From the NCBI GenBank assembly GCA_038232935.1, contig JBBSMX010000208.1:1-5160 (forward strand): a DNA stretch of 5,160 nt, written 5' to 3'. Source of the stretch: JBBSMX01 sp038232935 (GTDB taxonomy: Bacteria; Bacteroidota; Rhodothermia; Rhodothermales; JANQRZ01). A program made the position numbers and the translations under genes. Positions 1 through 5,070 of the stretch are shown one piece after another; within the stretch, counting starts at the first letter, position 1, and each line of letters starts with the position of its first letter. The notes under the pieces are model-generated. The model was given only the letters and a program-made list of their open reading frames with translations, made no database searches and had not been told where the DNA came from.

Positions 1-1
1 T

Positions 2-109
2 CGGTTCTGCGACCGGGTCTACGCCCGTTCGTGGCAAGGTCTCTGGAGCGTGTCGTTGCTGAAGCTGGTGCATCTGAACCTCTGCTACGCAGGAATTGCC
101 TCGATCTGA
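2..109 (+). CDS. Possible 3' end of an upstream gene (transposase-like tail?)
   Basis: An open frame enters from the left edge and stops at a TGA at 107-109, giving about 35 residues with no visible start. The peptide begins RFCDRVYARSWQGLWSV and ends in a hydrophobic, Leu-rich stretch. The arrangement RF..., then YARS..G, then LK.L.H.L.Y loosely recalls the C-terminal ends of some DDE transposases, for instance IS982-type, but this is an impression from a short tail and not an identification. No terminal inverted repeat or target duplication could be defined. It could equally be the end of another protein or a chance open frame. The next gene begins 54 bases further on. Confidence 0.25.
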   Translation, partial: RFCDRVYARSWQGLWSVSLLKLVHLNLCYAGIASI

Positions 110-124
110 TCAACCCGCGACTGA

Positions 125-136
125 CGTTAACTTATC
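125..136 (+). promoter_or_regulatory. Candidate promoter element upstream of the binding-protein gene
   Basis: The sequence CGTTAACTTATC begins 39 bases before the start codon at 164. It runs into TATCTTTC at 133-140, which differs only in its last base from the TAnnTTTG box of Bacteroidota promoters. A near-identical 12-mer lies at a similar distance before fluC (2042-2053). No convincing -33 element was found. Assignment as a promoter is an inference. Confidence 0.28.
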
Positions 137-163
137 TTTCGCGGCTCACCCACTGCCCTTCCG

Positions 164-1213
164 ATGCCCCGTCTCTACACCCTTCTCGTTGTCCTCGTAC
201 TCGCCGGCTGCGGCGACGACCGCGAGACCCTCGTCATCTACTCGCCCCACGGCAAAGAGCTGCTCGGAGCCTACGAGGATGCCTTCGAGCAGGAGCACCC
301 TGGCGTCGACGTGCAGTGGCTCGACATGGGGAGCCAGGAGGCCTACGACCGGGTGCGGACCGAGGCGACGAACCCGCAGGCGAGCCTCTGGTGGGGCGCG
401 CCGCAGACGATGTTTGCGAAGGCCGCCGGCCAGGACCTGCTCGAACCCTACACCCCGACGTGGGCGGAGGCCGTGCCCGCCGAGGCGCGCGACGCGCAGC
501 ACCGCTGGTACGGCACGTACCGCACGCCGGAGGTGATCATGTACAACCACGACGCCGTAGACTCCACCGCGGTCCCGCGCAGTTGGGACGACCTCCTCCA
601 GCCGCGCTTCGCCGACCGGATCATCGTCCGCTCCCCGTTCGGCTCCGGCACGATGCGGGCCATTTTCGGGGCGATGATCCAGCGCCAGCCCACCGTCGAC
701 GATGGCTTCCGCTGGCTGGCGCGGCTGGACGAGAACACGAAGACGTACGCGGCGGACCCGACGCAGCTTTACCTCAGCCTCGCGCGCGGCGAGGGCGACG
801 TGACCCTCTGGAACCTCCCCGACGCCTACCTCCAGAGCAGCGACCTCGGCTACCCGTTCTCGTGGGTGATCCCGGCCGAGGGCACGCCCGTGCTCGTCGA
901 CGCCATCGCCCTCGTCAAAGGCGCGCCGAATATGGCCCGCGCCAAGGAGTTCTACGAGTTCGTGACCTCGCGCGACGCCCTCATCGAGCAGGCCGCGCAG
1001 TTCCACCGGATCCCCGTCCGCACGGACATCGAGCCAGAGGCGCTGCCCGCGTGGATGCGCGTGGAGATCCGCTCGATGCCGATGGACTGGGACCGCCTCG
1101 CCGACGAGGGGGCGGCCTGGATGCAATACTGGGACGAGAACGTGAAAGGCCGGGGCGAAGAATTCCTCCGGTCGCGCCCGGCCGCCATGCCGACGGACTC
1201 ACTCAGCGAGTAG
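164..1213 (+). CDS. ABC-transporter substrate-binding lipoprotein, AfuA/SBP_bac family
   Basis: The 349-residue product is a type II periplasmic binding protein related to the iron/thiamine/polyamine group (COG1840, AfuA-like), which hands solute to an ABC permease. The N-terminus is a lipoprotein signal with lipobox LAGC and lipidation at Cys16. The mature part opens with LVIYSPHGKELL (residues 23-34), the typical first strand and loop of this family. WWGAPQTMF (76-84), PRSWDDLLQPRFADRI (138-153) and SPFGSG (157-162) are further family landmarks. The tandem tyrosines that bind iron in FbpA-type proteins are not seen; the corresponding area reads LWNLPDAYL (215-223), so the ligand is unknown. 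The mature protein begins CGDD, an acidic start that could matter for surface sorting in Bacteroidota. No permease or ATPase gene is in the window, so this is an orphan here. There is no clear ribosome binding site. The start fits because the signal peptide begins directly at it. Its 3' end overlaps the convergent gene by 15 bases. Confidence 0.85.
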   Translation: MPRLYTLLVVLVLAGCGDDRETLVIYSPHGKELLGAYEDAFEQEHPGVDVQWLDMGSQEAYDRVRTEATNPQASLWWGAPQTMFAKAAGQDLLEPYTPTWAEAVPAEARDAQHRWYGTYRTPEVIMYNHDAVDSTAVPRSWDDLLQPRFADRIIVRSPFGSGTMRAIFGAMIQRQPTVDDGFRWLARLDENTKTYAADPTQLYLSLARGEGDVTLWNLPDAYLQSSDLGYPFSWVIPAEGTPVLVDAIALVKGAPNMARAKEFYEFVTSRDALIEQAAQFHRIPVRTDIEPEALPAWMRVEIRSMPMDWDRLADEGAAWMQYWDENVKGRGEEFLRSRPAAMPTDSLSE

Positions 1214-1984
1214 CCTGACGCGGGAGGCTCCGACGACCTGCATCGTCCCCGGATCCTGCACGTAGGCGACGACGGAGGCGTTTTCGGCGGGGAGCCCTTG
1301 AGGCAGGGTGAGTGCCCGCGTGCCCTCACCTGCCTGCACTGTTTCGAAGGCTCGCACGACGTTCGCGTGGCGGAGTGTGCGGCCCGCGTTCTCGCCCCGG
1401 GGCACGGCCTGTTCCGCGCGCTGCTGGACGAGCGCGAGGTTCAGCAGGGCACCGGCCGGCGCGTCCGTCACCGCGTAGTCCACCGACACCGTCTGCCCCT
1501 TCACGCGGGCGGACACCTCGACCGTCGCACGAGCCGGTTGTGCCAGGGCTTGCTGGATCGCCTGTTCCGCCTCCTGCCGCCGCGACCCGACGAACTCGCG
1601 CTGCCCGTTGACGACCATCTGTGGCGTGTAGACGCGGCCGGACTCGAAGCTGCGAGCATACGTGCGCTGGCGCTGCGAGTATGCCGCGTCGCTGAACGGG
1701 TCGCGCCAGCCCAGCCGGTTCCAGTAGTCCACGTGGAAGGCGAGTGGGAGGAGGCGCGGATCGTCCCGCTCGGCGAGGTCGAGGAGGAGCCGGTCGGCGG
1801 GCGGGCAGGAGGAGCACCCCTCCGACGTGAACAGCTCCACGATGGCCACGGGCTCTGCGATGTGGAGCGTGACGGGCTCGGAGGGCGGCGACGGCGCGGC
1901 AGCTTCGGGTGCGGCAGATGGCAGGATGAGGAGGGCGGCGACGAGCGCGAACGAGGCGAGAACGAGCAGAGCGGCGATTTTCAT
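1199..1984 (-). CDS. Secreted thioredoxin-like protein, DUF1223 family
   Basis: The 261-residue product matches the pattern of DUF1223 (COG5429), a family of exported proteins with a thioredoxin-like fold and no settled function. Residues 1-24 form a hydrophobic signal or anchor (MKIAALLVLASFALVAALLI), followed by an Ala/Pro-rich linker to about residue 37. The core starts with VELFTSEGCSSCPPAD (49-64), containing a CxxC pair at Cys57 and Cys60. HVDYWNRLGWRDPFS (84-98) is a family hallmark, and YTPQMVVNG (119-127) carries the proline expected at the cis-Pro position beside the active site. The remaining 120 or so residues form a beta-rich C-terminal domain typical of the family. A periplasmic thiol-disulfide role is plausible but inferred from the fold. 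No Cys follows the signal, so it is secreted or membrane-anchored, not a lipoprotein. The ATG is chosen because the signal peptide begins there. The gene is divergent from fluC and convergent with the binding-protein gene. Confidence 0.85.
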   Translation of the reverse strand: MKIAALLVLASFALVAALLILPSAAPEAAAPSPPSEPVTLHIAEPVAIVELFTSEGCSSCPPADRLLLDLAERDDPRLLPLAFHVDYWNRLGWRDPFSDAAYSQRQRTYARSFESGRVYTPQMVVNGQREFVGSRRQEAEQAIQQALAQPARATVEVSARVKGQTVSVDYAVTDAPAGALLNLALVQQRAEQAVPRGENAGRTLRHANVVRAFETVQAGEGTRALTLPQGLPAENASVVAYVQDPGTMQVVGASRVRLLAE

Positions 1985-2041
1985 AGCGAGAGTATCTTCG
2001 AGTGACGTTCCTGCTACCCCGCAGTCTAGCGCGACCGTTCC

Positions 2042-2053
2042 CGCTAACGTATC
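2042..2053 (+). promoter_or_regulatory. Candidate promoter element upstream of fluC
   Basis: CGCTAACGTATC begins 37 bases before the fluC start and matches the 12-mer at 125-136 at 10 of 12 positions, giving CGYTAACKTATC. It lies in the 94-base spacer between divergent genes (1985-2078), which must also hold the promoter of the DUF1223 gene on the other strand. No fluoride riboswitch pattern was recognised in this spacer. Confidence 0.28.
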
Positions 2054-2078
2054 ACGTCTTCGTTACATCCGCTCTGCC

Positions 2079-2459
2079 ATGCCCACACAGTTCCTCCTGA
2101 TCGCGGCCGGTGGTGCGCTCGGCGCGACGGCACGCTACGCCACCGGGTTGCTCGCCGTCCGACTGTGGGGGGCCGGCCTGCCCATCGGGACGTGGGCGGT
2201 GAACATTCTCGGCTCGTTCCTCATCGGACTCGCCGTGCCGGTGATCGTGGCGAAGGGCGGCGCGTCGGAAGGCGTGCGGGTCGCGCTCGTCGTCGGCTTC
2301 CTCGGCTCGTTCACGACGTTCTCCACGTTCAGCCTCGACACGCTCGCGCTGTGGGACGGCGGGCGTCCCGGCTGGGCGCTCGCGAACGCCGCCGGGAGCG
2401 TCGTGCTCGGCCTCGCCTTCGCCGCCCTCGGCCTCTGGCTCGGGCGGCAGTGGGTCTAA
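2079..2459 (+). CDS. fluC: Fluoride channel FluC (CrcB)
   Basis: This 126-residue, four-helix membrane protein belongs to the FluC/CrcB family, which lets fluoride leave the cytoplasm through a dual-topology dimer. Visible family motifs are GGALGATARY (11-20), TWAVNILGSFLIG (38-50) and GFLGSFTTFSTFS (73-85). By alignment from memory with the characterised Bordetella channel, Asn42 matches the pore Asn, Phe81 and Phe84 the phenylalanine box, Gly76 and Thr79 the central sodium site, and Thr38 and Ser107 the polar track. All these are present, so the channel should be functional. The length is normal for a family member that pairs with itself, and no second crcB gene is adjacent. The open frame extends upstream to 1827, but that part is antisense to DUF1223 and lacks homology. 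The ATG at 2079 places the first helix correctly. The gene stands alone, followed by a large hairpin. Confidence 0.92.
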   Translation: MPTQFLLIAAGGALGATARYATGLLAVRLWGAGLPIGTWAVNILGSFLIGLAVPVIVAKGGASEGVRVALVVGFLGSFTTFSTFSLDTLALWDGGRPGWALANAAGSVVLGLAFAALGLWLGRQWV

Positions 2460-2520
2460 AAAACGTCACTGCGTCCTCCAGACTGGCAGCCGGGGAGGCC
2501 TGCCGGTCTGGAGAACGCAG
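2458..2520 (-). terminator. Large hairpin with T tract on the minus strand, likely terminator of the PLDc_N-like pair
   Basis: Arms at 2469-2489 and 2500-2520 are complementary over 21 positions except for one C-A mismatch and one G-T pair, with a 10-base loop. Read on the minus strand, the stem is followed after five bases by six T residues (A6 at 2458-2463 on the plus strand, overlapping the fluC stop codon). This is the expected place for an intrinsic terminator of the minus-strand genes at 2565-3085. On the plus strand no T tract follows, so fluC would be terminated by the stem alone or not at all. Confidence 0.6.
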
Positions 2521-2540
2521 CGGGTTCGGAGGACGCGGCC

Positions 2541-2574
2541 GTGCGCTCAGGCGAAGCCGTGCATTCAGGCGAAG
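2541..2574. repeat. Tandem 16-base repeat with 18-base period across a stop codon
   Basis: Copies at 2541-2556 (GTGCGCTCAGGCGAAG) and 2559-2574 (GTGCATTCAGGCGAAG) agree at 14 of 16 positions. The right copy contains the TGA stop of the minus-strand gene ending at 2565. The left copy repeats the same stop context 18 bases, or six codons, further on in the same frame. It looks like a local slippage or duplication event. Confidence 0.6.
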
Positions 2575-2834
2575 AGGTAGTAGAGGATCAGCCCACCGAG
2601 CGGGAAGAAGACGATCAGCAACGTCCAGAGCACTTTGTTGCCCGTGCTGCGCCCGCTCTGCCACAGGTTTACGAGCGCGATGATGTCGAGGATGACGATG
2701 ATGAGCCCGCAGATCCCGCCGACCGGCCCCTGAACGCGGTCGATCAGGTTCGGGCCGCAGCCGGCGATGAGGAGCGTAAGGAGACTGAGTGCGGCGAGCG
2801 GGAGGGCGGTCTGCAGGCGTTGGAGAAGCGGCAT
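2565..2834 (-). CDS. Small membrane protein with lipoprotein-like signal, PLDc_N-like
   Basis: The predicted 89-residue product begins MPLLQRLQTALPLAALSL and has a hydrophobic first segment ending in IAGC, which could be a lipobox with lipidation at Cys26. Two further hydrophobic segments follow (about 36-57 and 68-88), joined by NLWQSGRSTGNK. The last part, KVLWTLLIVFFPLGGLILYY, fits the PLDc_N pattern (phospholipase D/cardiolipin synthase N-terminal membrane domain): a Trp-containing helix, then P.GG..YY. No catalytic HKD motif follows, so it is not an enzyme by itself, and its function is unknown. The frame extends upstream to 3131, but that stretch is Arg-rich, antisense-like and overlaps the next gene. 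The ATG at 2834 is preferred because the signal starts there. It is probably cotranscribed with the upstream gene 26 bases away and shares KVLxTLLI with it. Confidence 0.7.
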   Translation of the reverse strand: MPLLQRLQTALPLAALSLLTLLIAGCGPNLIDRVQGPVGGICGLIIVILDIIALVNLWQSGRSTGNKVLWTLLIVFFPLGGLILYYLFA

Positions 2835-2860
2835 GGGAAGAGAGAAGTCTGCGGGAGAGG

Positions 2861-3085
2861 TCACCGGGCCTCGCGCACCTTGCGCTGGCCCCAGAACAGG
2901 TAGATCAGAATGCCGACGACGGGGATACAGATCAGCAACGTCAGGAGCACCTTCGTCCCGATCACGAGGTAGGCCTTCCACACGGAGATGGTGGCGAGGA
3001 GGGCGAGGATGCCGTTGAGCACCGCGAAAGCCGCGATCAGCACGGCTTTGGCGAGCGCGACGAGGGCGAGGCCGGAGAGAATCAT
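2861..3085 (-). CDS. Small two-helix membrane protein, PLDc_N-like
   Basis: The predicted 74-residue product has two hydrophobic helices (about 1-32 and 38-64) and a short basic tail (GQRKVREAR). The second half, VWKAYLVIGTKVLLTLLI then P.VGILIYLFWGQRK, fits the PLDc_N domain that precedes cardiolipin synthases or occurs alone in small membrane proteins. The basic tail suggests its C-terminus faces the cytoplasm. I chose the ATG at 3085; an in-frame TTG at 3115 would add ten residues. It is the first gene of a probable two-gene unit with its paralogue-like neighbour: the stretch GATCAGCAACGTC is identical at 2613-2625 and 2930-2942. Function is not known; an envelope role is only a guess. Confidence 0.7.
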   Translation of the reverse strand: MILSGLALVALAKAVLIAAFAVLNGILALLATISVWKAYLVIGTKVLLTLLICIPVVGILIYLFWGQRKVREAR

Positions 3086-3112
3086 GGGGACGTAAAGGCT
3101 GAGTGGACGCCT

Positions 3113-3120
3113 CAATCGTA
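3113..3120 (-). promoter_or_regulatory. Candidate -7 box for the PLDc_N-like pair
   Basis: On the minus strand TACGATTG lies 27 bases before the ATG at 3085 and differs at one position from the Bacteroidota TAnnTTTG box. No matching -33 element was found. It sits in the 122-base spacer shared with dusB. If real, a transcript starting downstream of it would exclude the alternative TTG start at 3115, which overlaps the box. Confidence 0.2.
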
Positions 3121-3207
3121 CGACCGCACACTCGTGAGGTTACAGCGGAGACGGAACAGGAAGGCCGGGTGATCCGTCACGCATCCTGACCCACGCAGCG
3201 CATTCCC

Positions 3208-4275
3208 ATGAACATCGGCCCGATTCAGCTTCCCGACCGACCGCTCCTCCTCGCCCCGATGGAGGACGTGAGCGACCCGCCGTTCCGCATCCTCTGCAAG
3301 CGGTACGGCGCGGACCTGCTCTACACCGAGTTCATCTCCTCCGGCGGCCTCACGTACGGCGCCGAAGGCAGCGTCCGCAAGCTCGATTTCTACGAGCAGG
3401 AGCGCCCGCTCGGCATCCAGATTTTCGGCGGCGAGGAAGAGCAAGTCCGTGAAGCAACGAAGATTGTGGACGCGGCCGGGCCGGACCTCATCGACATCAA
3501 CTTCGGCTGCCCGGTCAAAAAGGTCGTCTGCAAAGACGGCGGCGCGGGCATCCTCCGCGACCTCCCGAAGATGCAGCGGATCACCGCCGCCGTCGTCGAC
3601 GAGGCGACGCGGCCCGTCACCGTCAAGACCCGCCTCGGGTGGGACGACAGCTCGATCAAGATCATCGACGTGGCGCGGATGCTGGAGGAGACCGGCGTCG
3701 CCGCGCTCGCCGTCCACGCCCGGACGCGCGCGCAGATGTACAAAGGCGAGGCGCGGTGGGAGTGGCTGCGCCGGATCAAAGAGGAGGGCGTCCGCGACAT
3801 CCCGTTCTTCGGCAACGGCGACGCCTACGACCCCGAGCGGATCAAAGCGATGTTCGACGAGACCGGCGTGGACGGCGTGATGATCGGGCGCGGGGCCATC
3901 GGCAACCCGTGGGTCTTCCGTGACGCCCGCGCCTTCCTCGACACCGGCGAAGTCCCCGACCCGCCGAGCTGGGACGAGCGCGTCGGCGTCGTCGCCGAGC
4001 ACCTGCAACTGAAGGCGGAGTGGCTGGGCGAGCGGACGGGCGTGCTGGAGATGCGGCGGATGTACGGCGGCTACTTCAAGGGCCTCCGCAACGCGAGCCG
4101 GCTCCGAATGCTGCTCATGGAGCAGGCCGAGCTCGACGGCGTGCTCGAGGTCCTCCTCAACTTCCGCGAGGACGAGCCCGCCGTGCAGGTCGCCGTCCGC
4201 GCCGCCGTCAAGCCGGCCCGGCTGCCGAAGCAGGTAGCGGCGAAGCTGCCGCGTCGCGAGGCGGTTGAGGCGTAG
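3208..4275 (+). CDS. dusB: tRNA-dihydrouridine synthase DusB
   Basis: The 355-residue product is a complete FMN-dependent dihydrouridine synthase, which reduces uridines in the tRNA D-loop using NADPH. The TIM barrel opens with LLLAPMEDVSDPPFR (13-27). The catalytic cysteine is Cys101 in NFGCPVKKVVCKDGGAGIL (98-116). VKTRLGWDD (139-147), HARTRAQMYKGEA (170-182), GNGD (202-205) and MIGRGAIGNPW (225-235) are the FMN and substrate-binding motifs. C-terminal helices contain MRRMYGGYFKGLRN. The NFGCPVKKVVCK and GWDD forms are those of DusB from Bacteroidota. The last 24 or so residues (AVKPARLPKQVAAKLPRREA and on) are a basic tail past the conserved core. A diverged copy of exactly this tail occurs at 4729-4806. 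The codons are strongly GC-ending: only about 14 of the first 110 end in A or T. No ribosome binding site is evident. The start at 3208 fits the family's N-terminus. Confidence 0.95.
   Translation: MNIGPIQLPDRPLLLAPMEDVSDPPFRILCKRYGADLLYTEFISSGGLTYGAEGSVRKLDFYEQERPLGIQIFGGEEEQVREATKIVDAAGPDLIDINFGCPVKKVVCKDGGAGILRDLPKMQRITAAVVDEATRPVTVKTRLGWDDSSIKIIDVARMLEETGVAALAVHARTRAQMYKGEARWEWLRRIKEEGVRDIPFFGNGDAYDPERIKAMFDETGVDGVMIGRGAIGNPWVFRDARAFLDTGEVPDPPSWDERVGVVAEHLQLKAEWLGERTGVLEMRRMYGGYFKGLRNASRLRMLLMEQAELDGVLEVLLNFREDEPAVQVAVRAAVKPARLPKQVAAKLPRREAVEA
4204..4275 (+). repeat. dusB 3'-end repeat, copy 1 (within intact dusB)
   Basis: These are the last 24 codons of dusB including TAG, encoding AVKPARLPKQVAAKLPRREA plus VEA. 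They align with 4729-4806 at 61 of 72 positions apart from a six-base gap. Homology starts at GCCGTCAAG and ends at the stop codon. Sequence after the two copies is unrelated. Confidence 0.85.
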
Positions 4276-4320
4276 CCCGATGGACGTTTTGTTTGTCATG
4301 CGGCGACCACGCCACCGTAG

Positions 4321-4707
4321 ATGAGGAAACAGTACCATCTGCGCCCTTCAGAGCGCGGGCTTCTAGCATGGGACGTGGACCGACTCATCAGACTGACCGC
4401 GAAGCTCCCTCGGCATGAGGTGCCGTTGAGTGCAATCCGGGAGCTGGATGAGGCATACTGGTTCGGCGACGGTTCTGGTGCTACCTGCCGAGCAGTCGCC
4501 GAGCACGCACGGCTGATTGCAGAGACCGACCTCCGCTACCCGATTATCCTATCCTCGGACGGGCGAGTTATGGACGGGATGCATCGAGTGGCGAAGGCAT
4601 TCTTGGAGCGGCGAGAGGTAATCGAGGCGGTGCGATTTACGAGCGACCCCGAGCCGGACTTCGTCGGCGTCCAGATAGATGATCTCCCCTATGACGATGC
4701 AGCGTAG
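4321..4707 (+). CDS. Small ParB/sulfiredoxin-fold-like hypothetical protein
   Basis: The 128-residue product resembles a widespread family of short uncharacterised proteins that carry the ParB/sulfiredoxin-type nucleotide-binding motif. The core is YPIILSSDGRVMDGMHRVAKAF (residues 73-94), where a basic DGxxxDGMHRxxKA segment stands where ParB-like nucleases have their GxxR motif. Other recognisable blocks are LAWDVDRLI (15-23), VPLSAIRELDEAYWFGD (34-50) and the acidic end DFVGVQIDDLPYDD. There is no DNA-binding HTH and no partner ParA. Function is not known. A TAG lies in frame directly before the ATG, so the start cannot be further upstream. By my count 41 of 128 codons end in A or T, far above dusB, which suggests acquisition. 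It lies 45 bases after dusB, between the two copies of the dusB 3' end. Confidence 0.8.
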   Translation: MRKQYHLRPSERGLLAWDVDRLIRLTAKLPRHEVPLSAIRELDEAYWFGDGSGATCRAVAEHARLIAETDLRYPIILSSDGRVMDGMHRVAKAFLERREVIEAVRFTSDPEPDFVGVQIDDLPYDDAA

Positions 4708-4728
4708 TCTGTTGAGATCGGGTGGCAT

Positions 4729-4806
4729 GCCGTCAAGCCCGCGCGGCTGCCGATGAAGGCGACGGCGAAGCTGCCGCGCCCGCGCCGTGAGGCCGTCGAG
4801 GCGTAG
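4729..4806 (+). repeat. dusB 3'-end repeat, copy 2 (detached relic)
   Basis: This 78-base stretch encodes AVKPARLPMKATAKLPRPRR followed by EAVEA and TAG, a second version of the dusB C-terminal tail, but no dusB body precedes it. Against copy 1 there are 11 substitutions and one inserted pair of codons. Six codon differences are synonymous and four change the residue, so the copies diverged mainly as coding sequence. Its codons nearly all end in G or C, like dusB and unlike the genes on both sides. It is probably a non-functional remnant: the displaced original end, or the end of another dusB. Confidence 0.8.
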
Positions 4807-4817
4807 CGGCGTCGGAC

Positions 4818-4826
4818 TATATTTTG
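4818..4826 (+). promoter_or_regulatory. Candidate promoter for the GNAT fragment
   Basis: TATATTTTG lies 52 bases before the ATG at 4870 and is one base longer than the Bacteroidota TAnnTTTG box. It is one of the few AT-rich spots in the window. No clear -33 element was found. Confidence 0.25.
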
Positions 4827-4838
4827 GCTAGCCGCTTC

Positions 4839-4858
4839 GTCAGCCTTTCTGGCTTGAC
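4839..4858 (+). other. Small stem-loop between the dusB relic and the GNAT fragment
   Basis: GTCAGCC (4839-4845) pairs with GGCTTGAC (4851-4858) with one bulged T, around the loop TTTCT. TTCATT follows. It could be a weak terminator for upstream transcription or a leader structure 11 bases before the next ATG. The sequence does not decide between these. Confidence 0.3.
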
Positions 4859-4869
4859 TTCATTGTGTA

Positions 4870-5070
4870 ATGATCCGGACTCGCCGCCTGCGATTGGTTC
4901 CAGCCTCCGTCGAATCCCTCGCCGCTGAACTGGACGGACGAGAGGACTTGGAGCGCTATCTGGGCATTCCCGTGCCGGAGAGTTGGCCACCGGAACTCTA
5001 CGACAGGGCGGCGACCGAGTACACCCCCATAACAAGGTGGGTTGTCAAGAGGCACAGTTCGATTTCATAA
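4870..5070 (+). pseudogene. N-terminal fragment of a GNAT acetyltransferase
   Basis: The first 52 or so residues (MIRTRRLRLVPASVESLAAE, then REDLERYLGIPVPESWPPEL) look like the N-terminus of a GNAT N-acetyltransferase of the RimJ/RimL-like type: TxRLRLVP strand, a helix with ELDG, then the PxSWPPELYD motif. Such proteins usually run to about 160-190 residues. Here the reading frame leaves the family pattern after ATEYT (about 5025) and ends 15 codons later at TAA 5068-5070. The acetyl-CoA motif (R/Q-x-x-G-x-G/A) is absent. A run of five C (5024-5028) marks the break. The -1 frame stays open from there to 5138, but its peptide (HNKVGCQEAQFDFIKAYG and on) does not resemble a GNAT to me. About 14 of the first 50 codons end in A or T, similar to the gene at 4321. 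I infer a truncated, dead gene. Confidence 0.55.

Noticed and set aside
31..1218. A 395-codon plus-strand frame and a 326-codon minus-strand frame over the binding-protein gene
   Set aside because: The translations are Arg/Pro-rich with no recognisable domain, and they overlap the real gene in other phases.
1985..2078. Fluoride riboswitch before fluC
   Set aside because: I could not find the conserved crcB-motif core (GATGG-type loop with its pairing CGCC) in these 94 bases.
122..2943. Repeated TGACGTT as an operator
   Set aside because: It occurs at 122-128, 2003-2009 and, inverted, at 2462-2468, but also inverted within coding sequence at 2937-2943. The count is only slightly above chance for a 7-mer.
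2835..3131. N-terminal extension of the 2565-2834 gene up to 3131
   Set aside because: The extension is an out-of-frame reading of the neighbouring gene (2861-3085) and is Arg/Pro-rich. The signal-like segment begins at the ATG at 2834.
3112..4338. A 408-codon open frame on the minus strand antisense to dusB
   Set aside because: It is a side effect of high GC content. dusB on the other strand has all catalytic motifs, and the antisense product is low-complexity and rich in Arg, Ala, Asp and Val.
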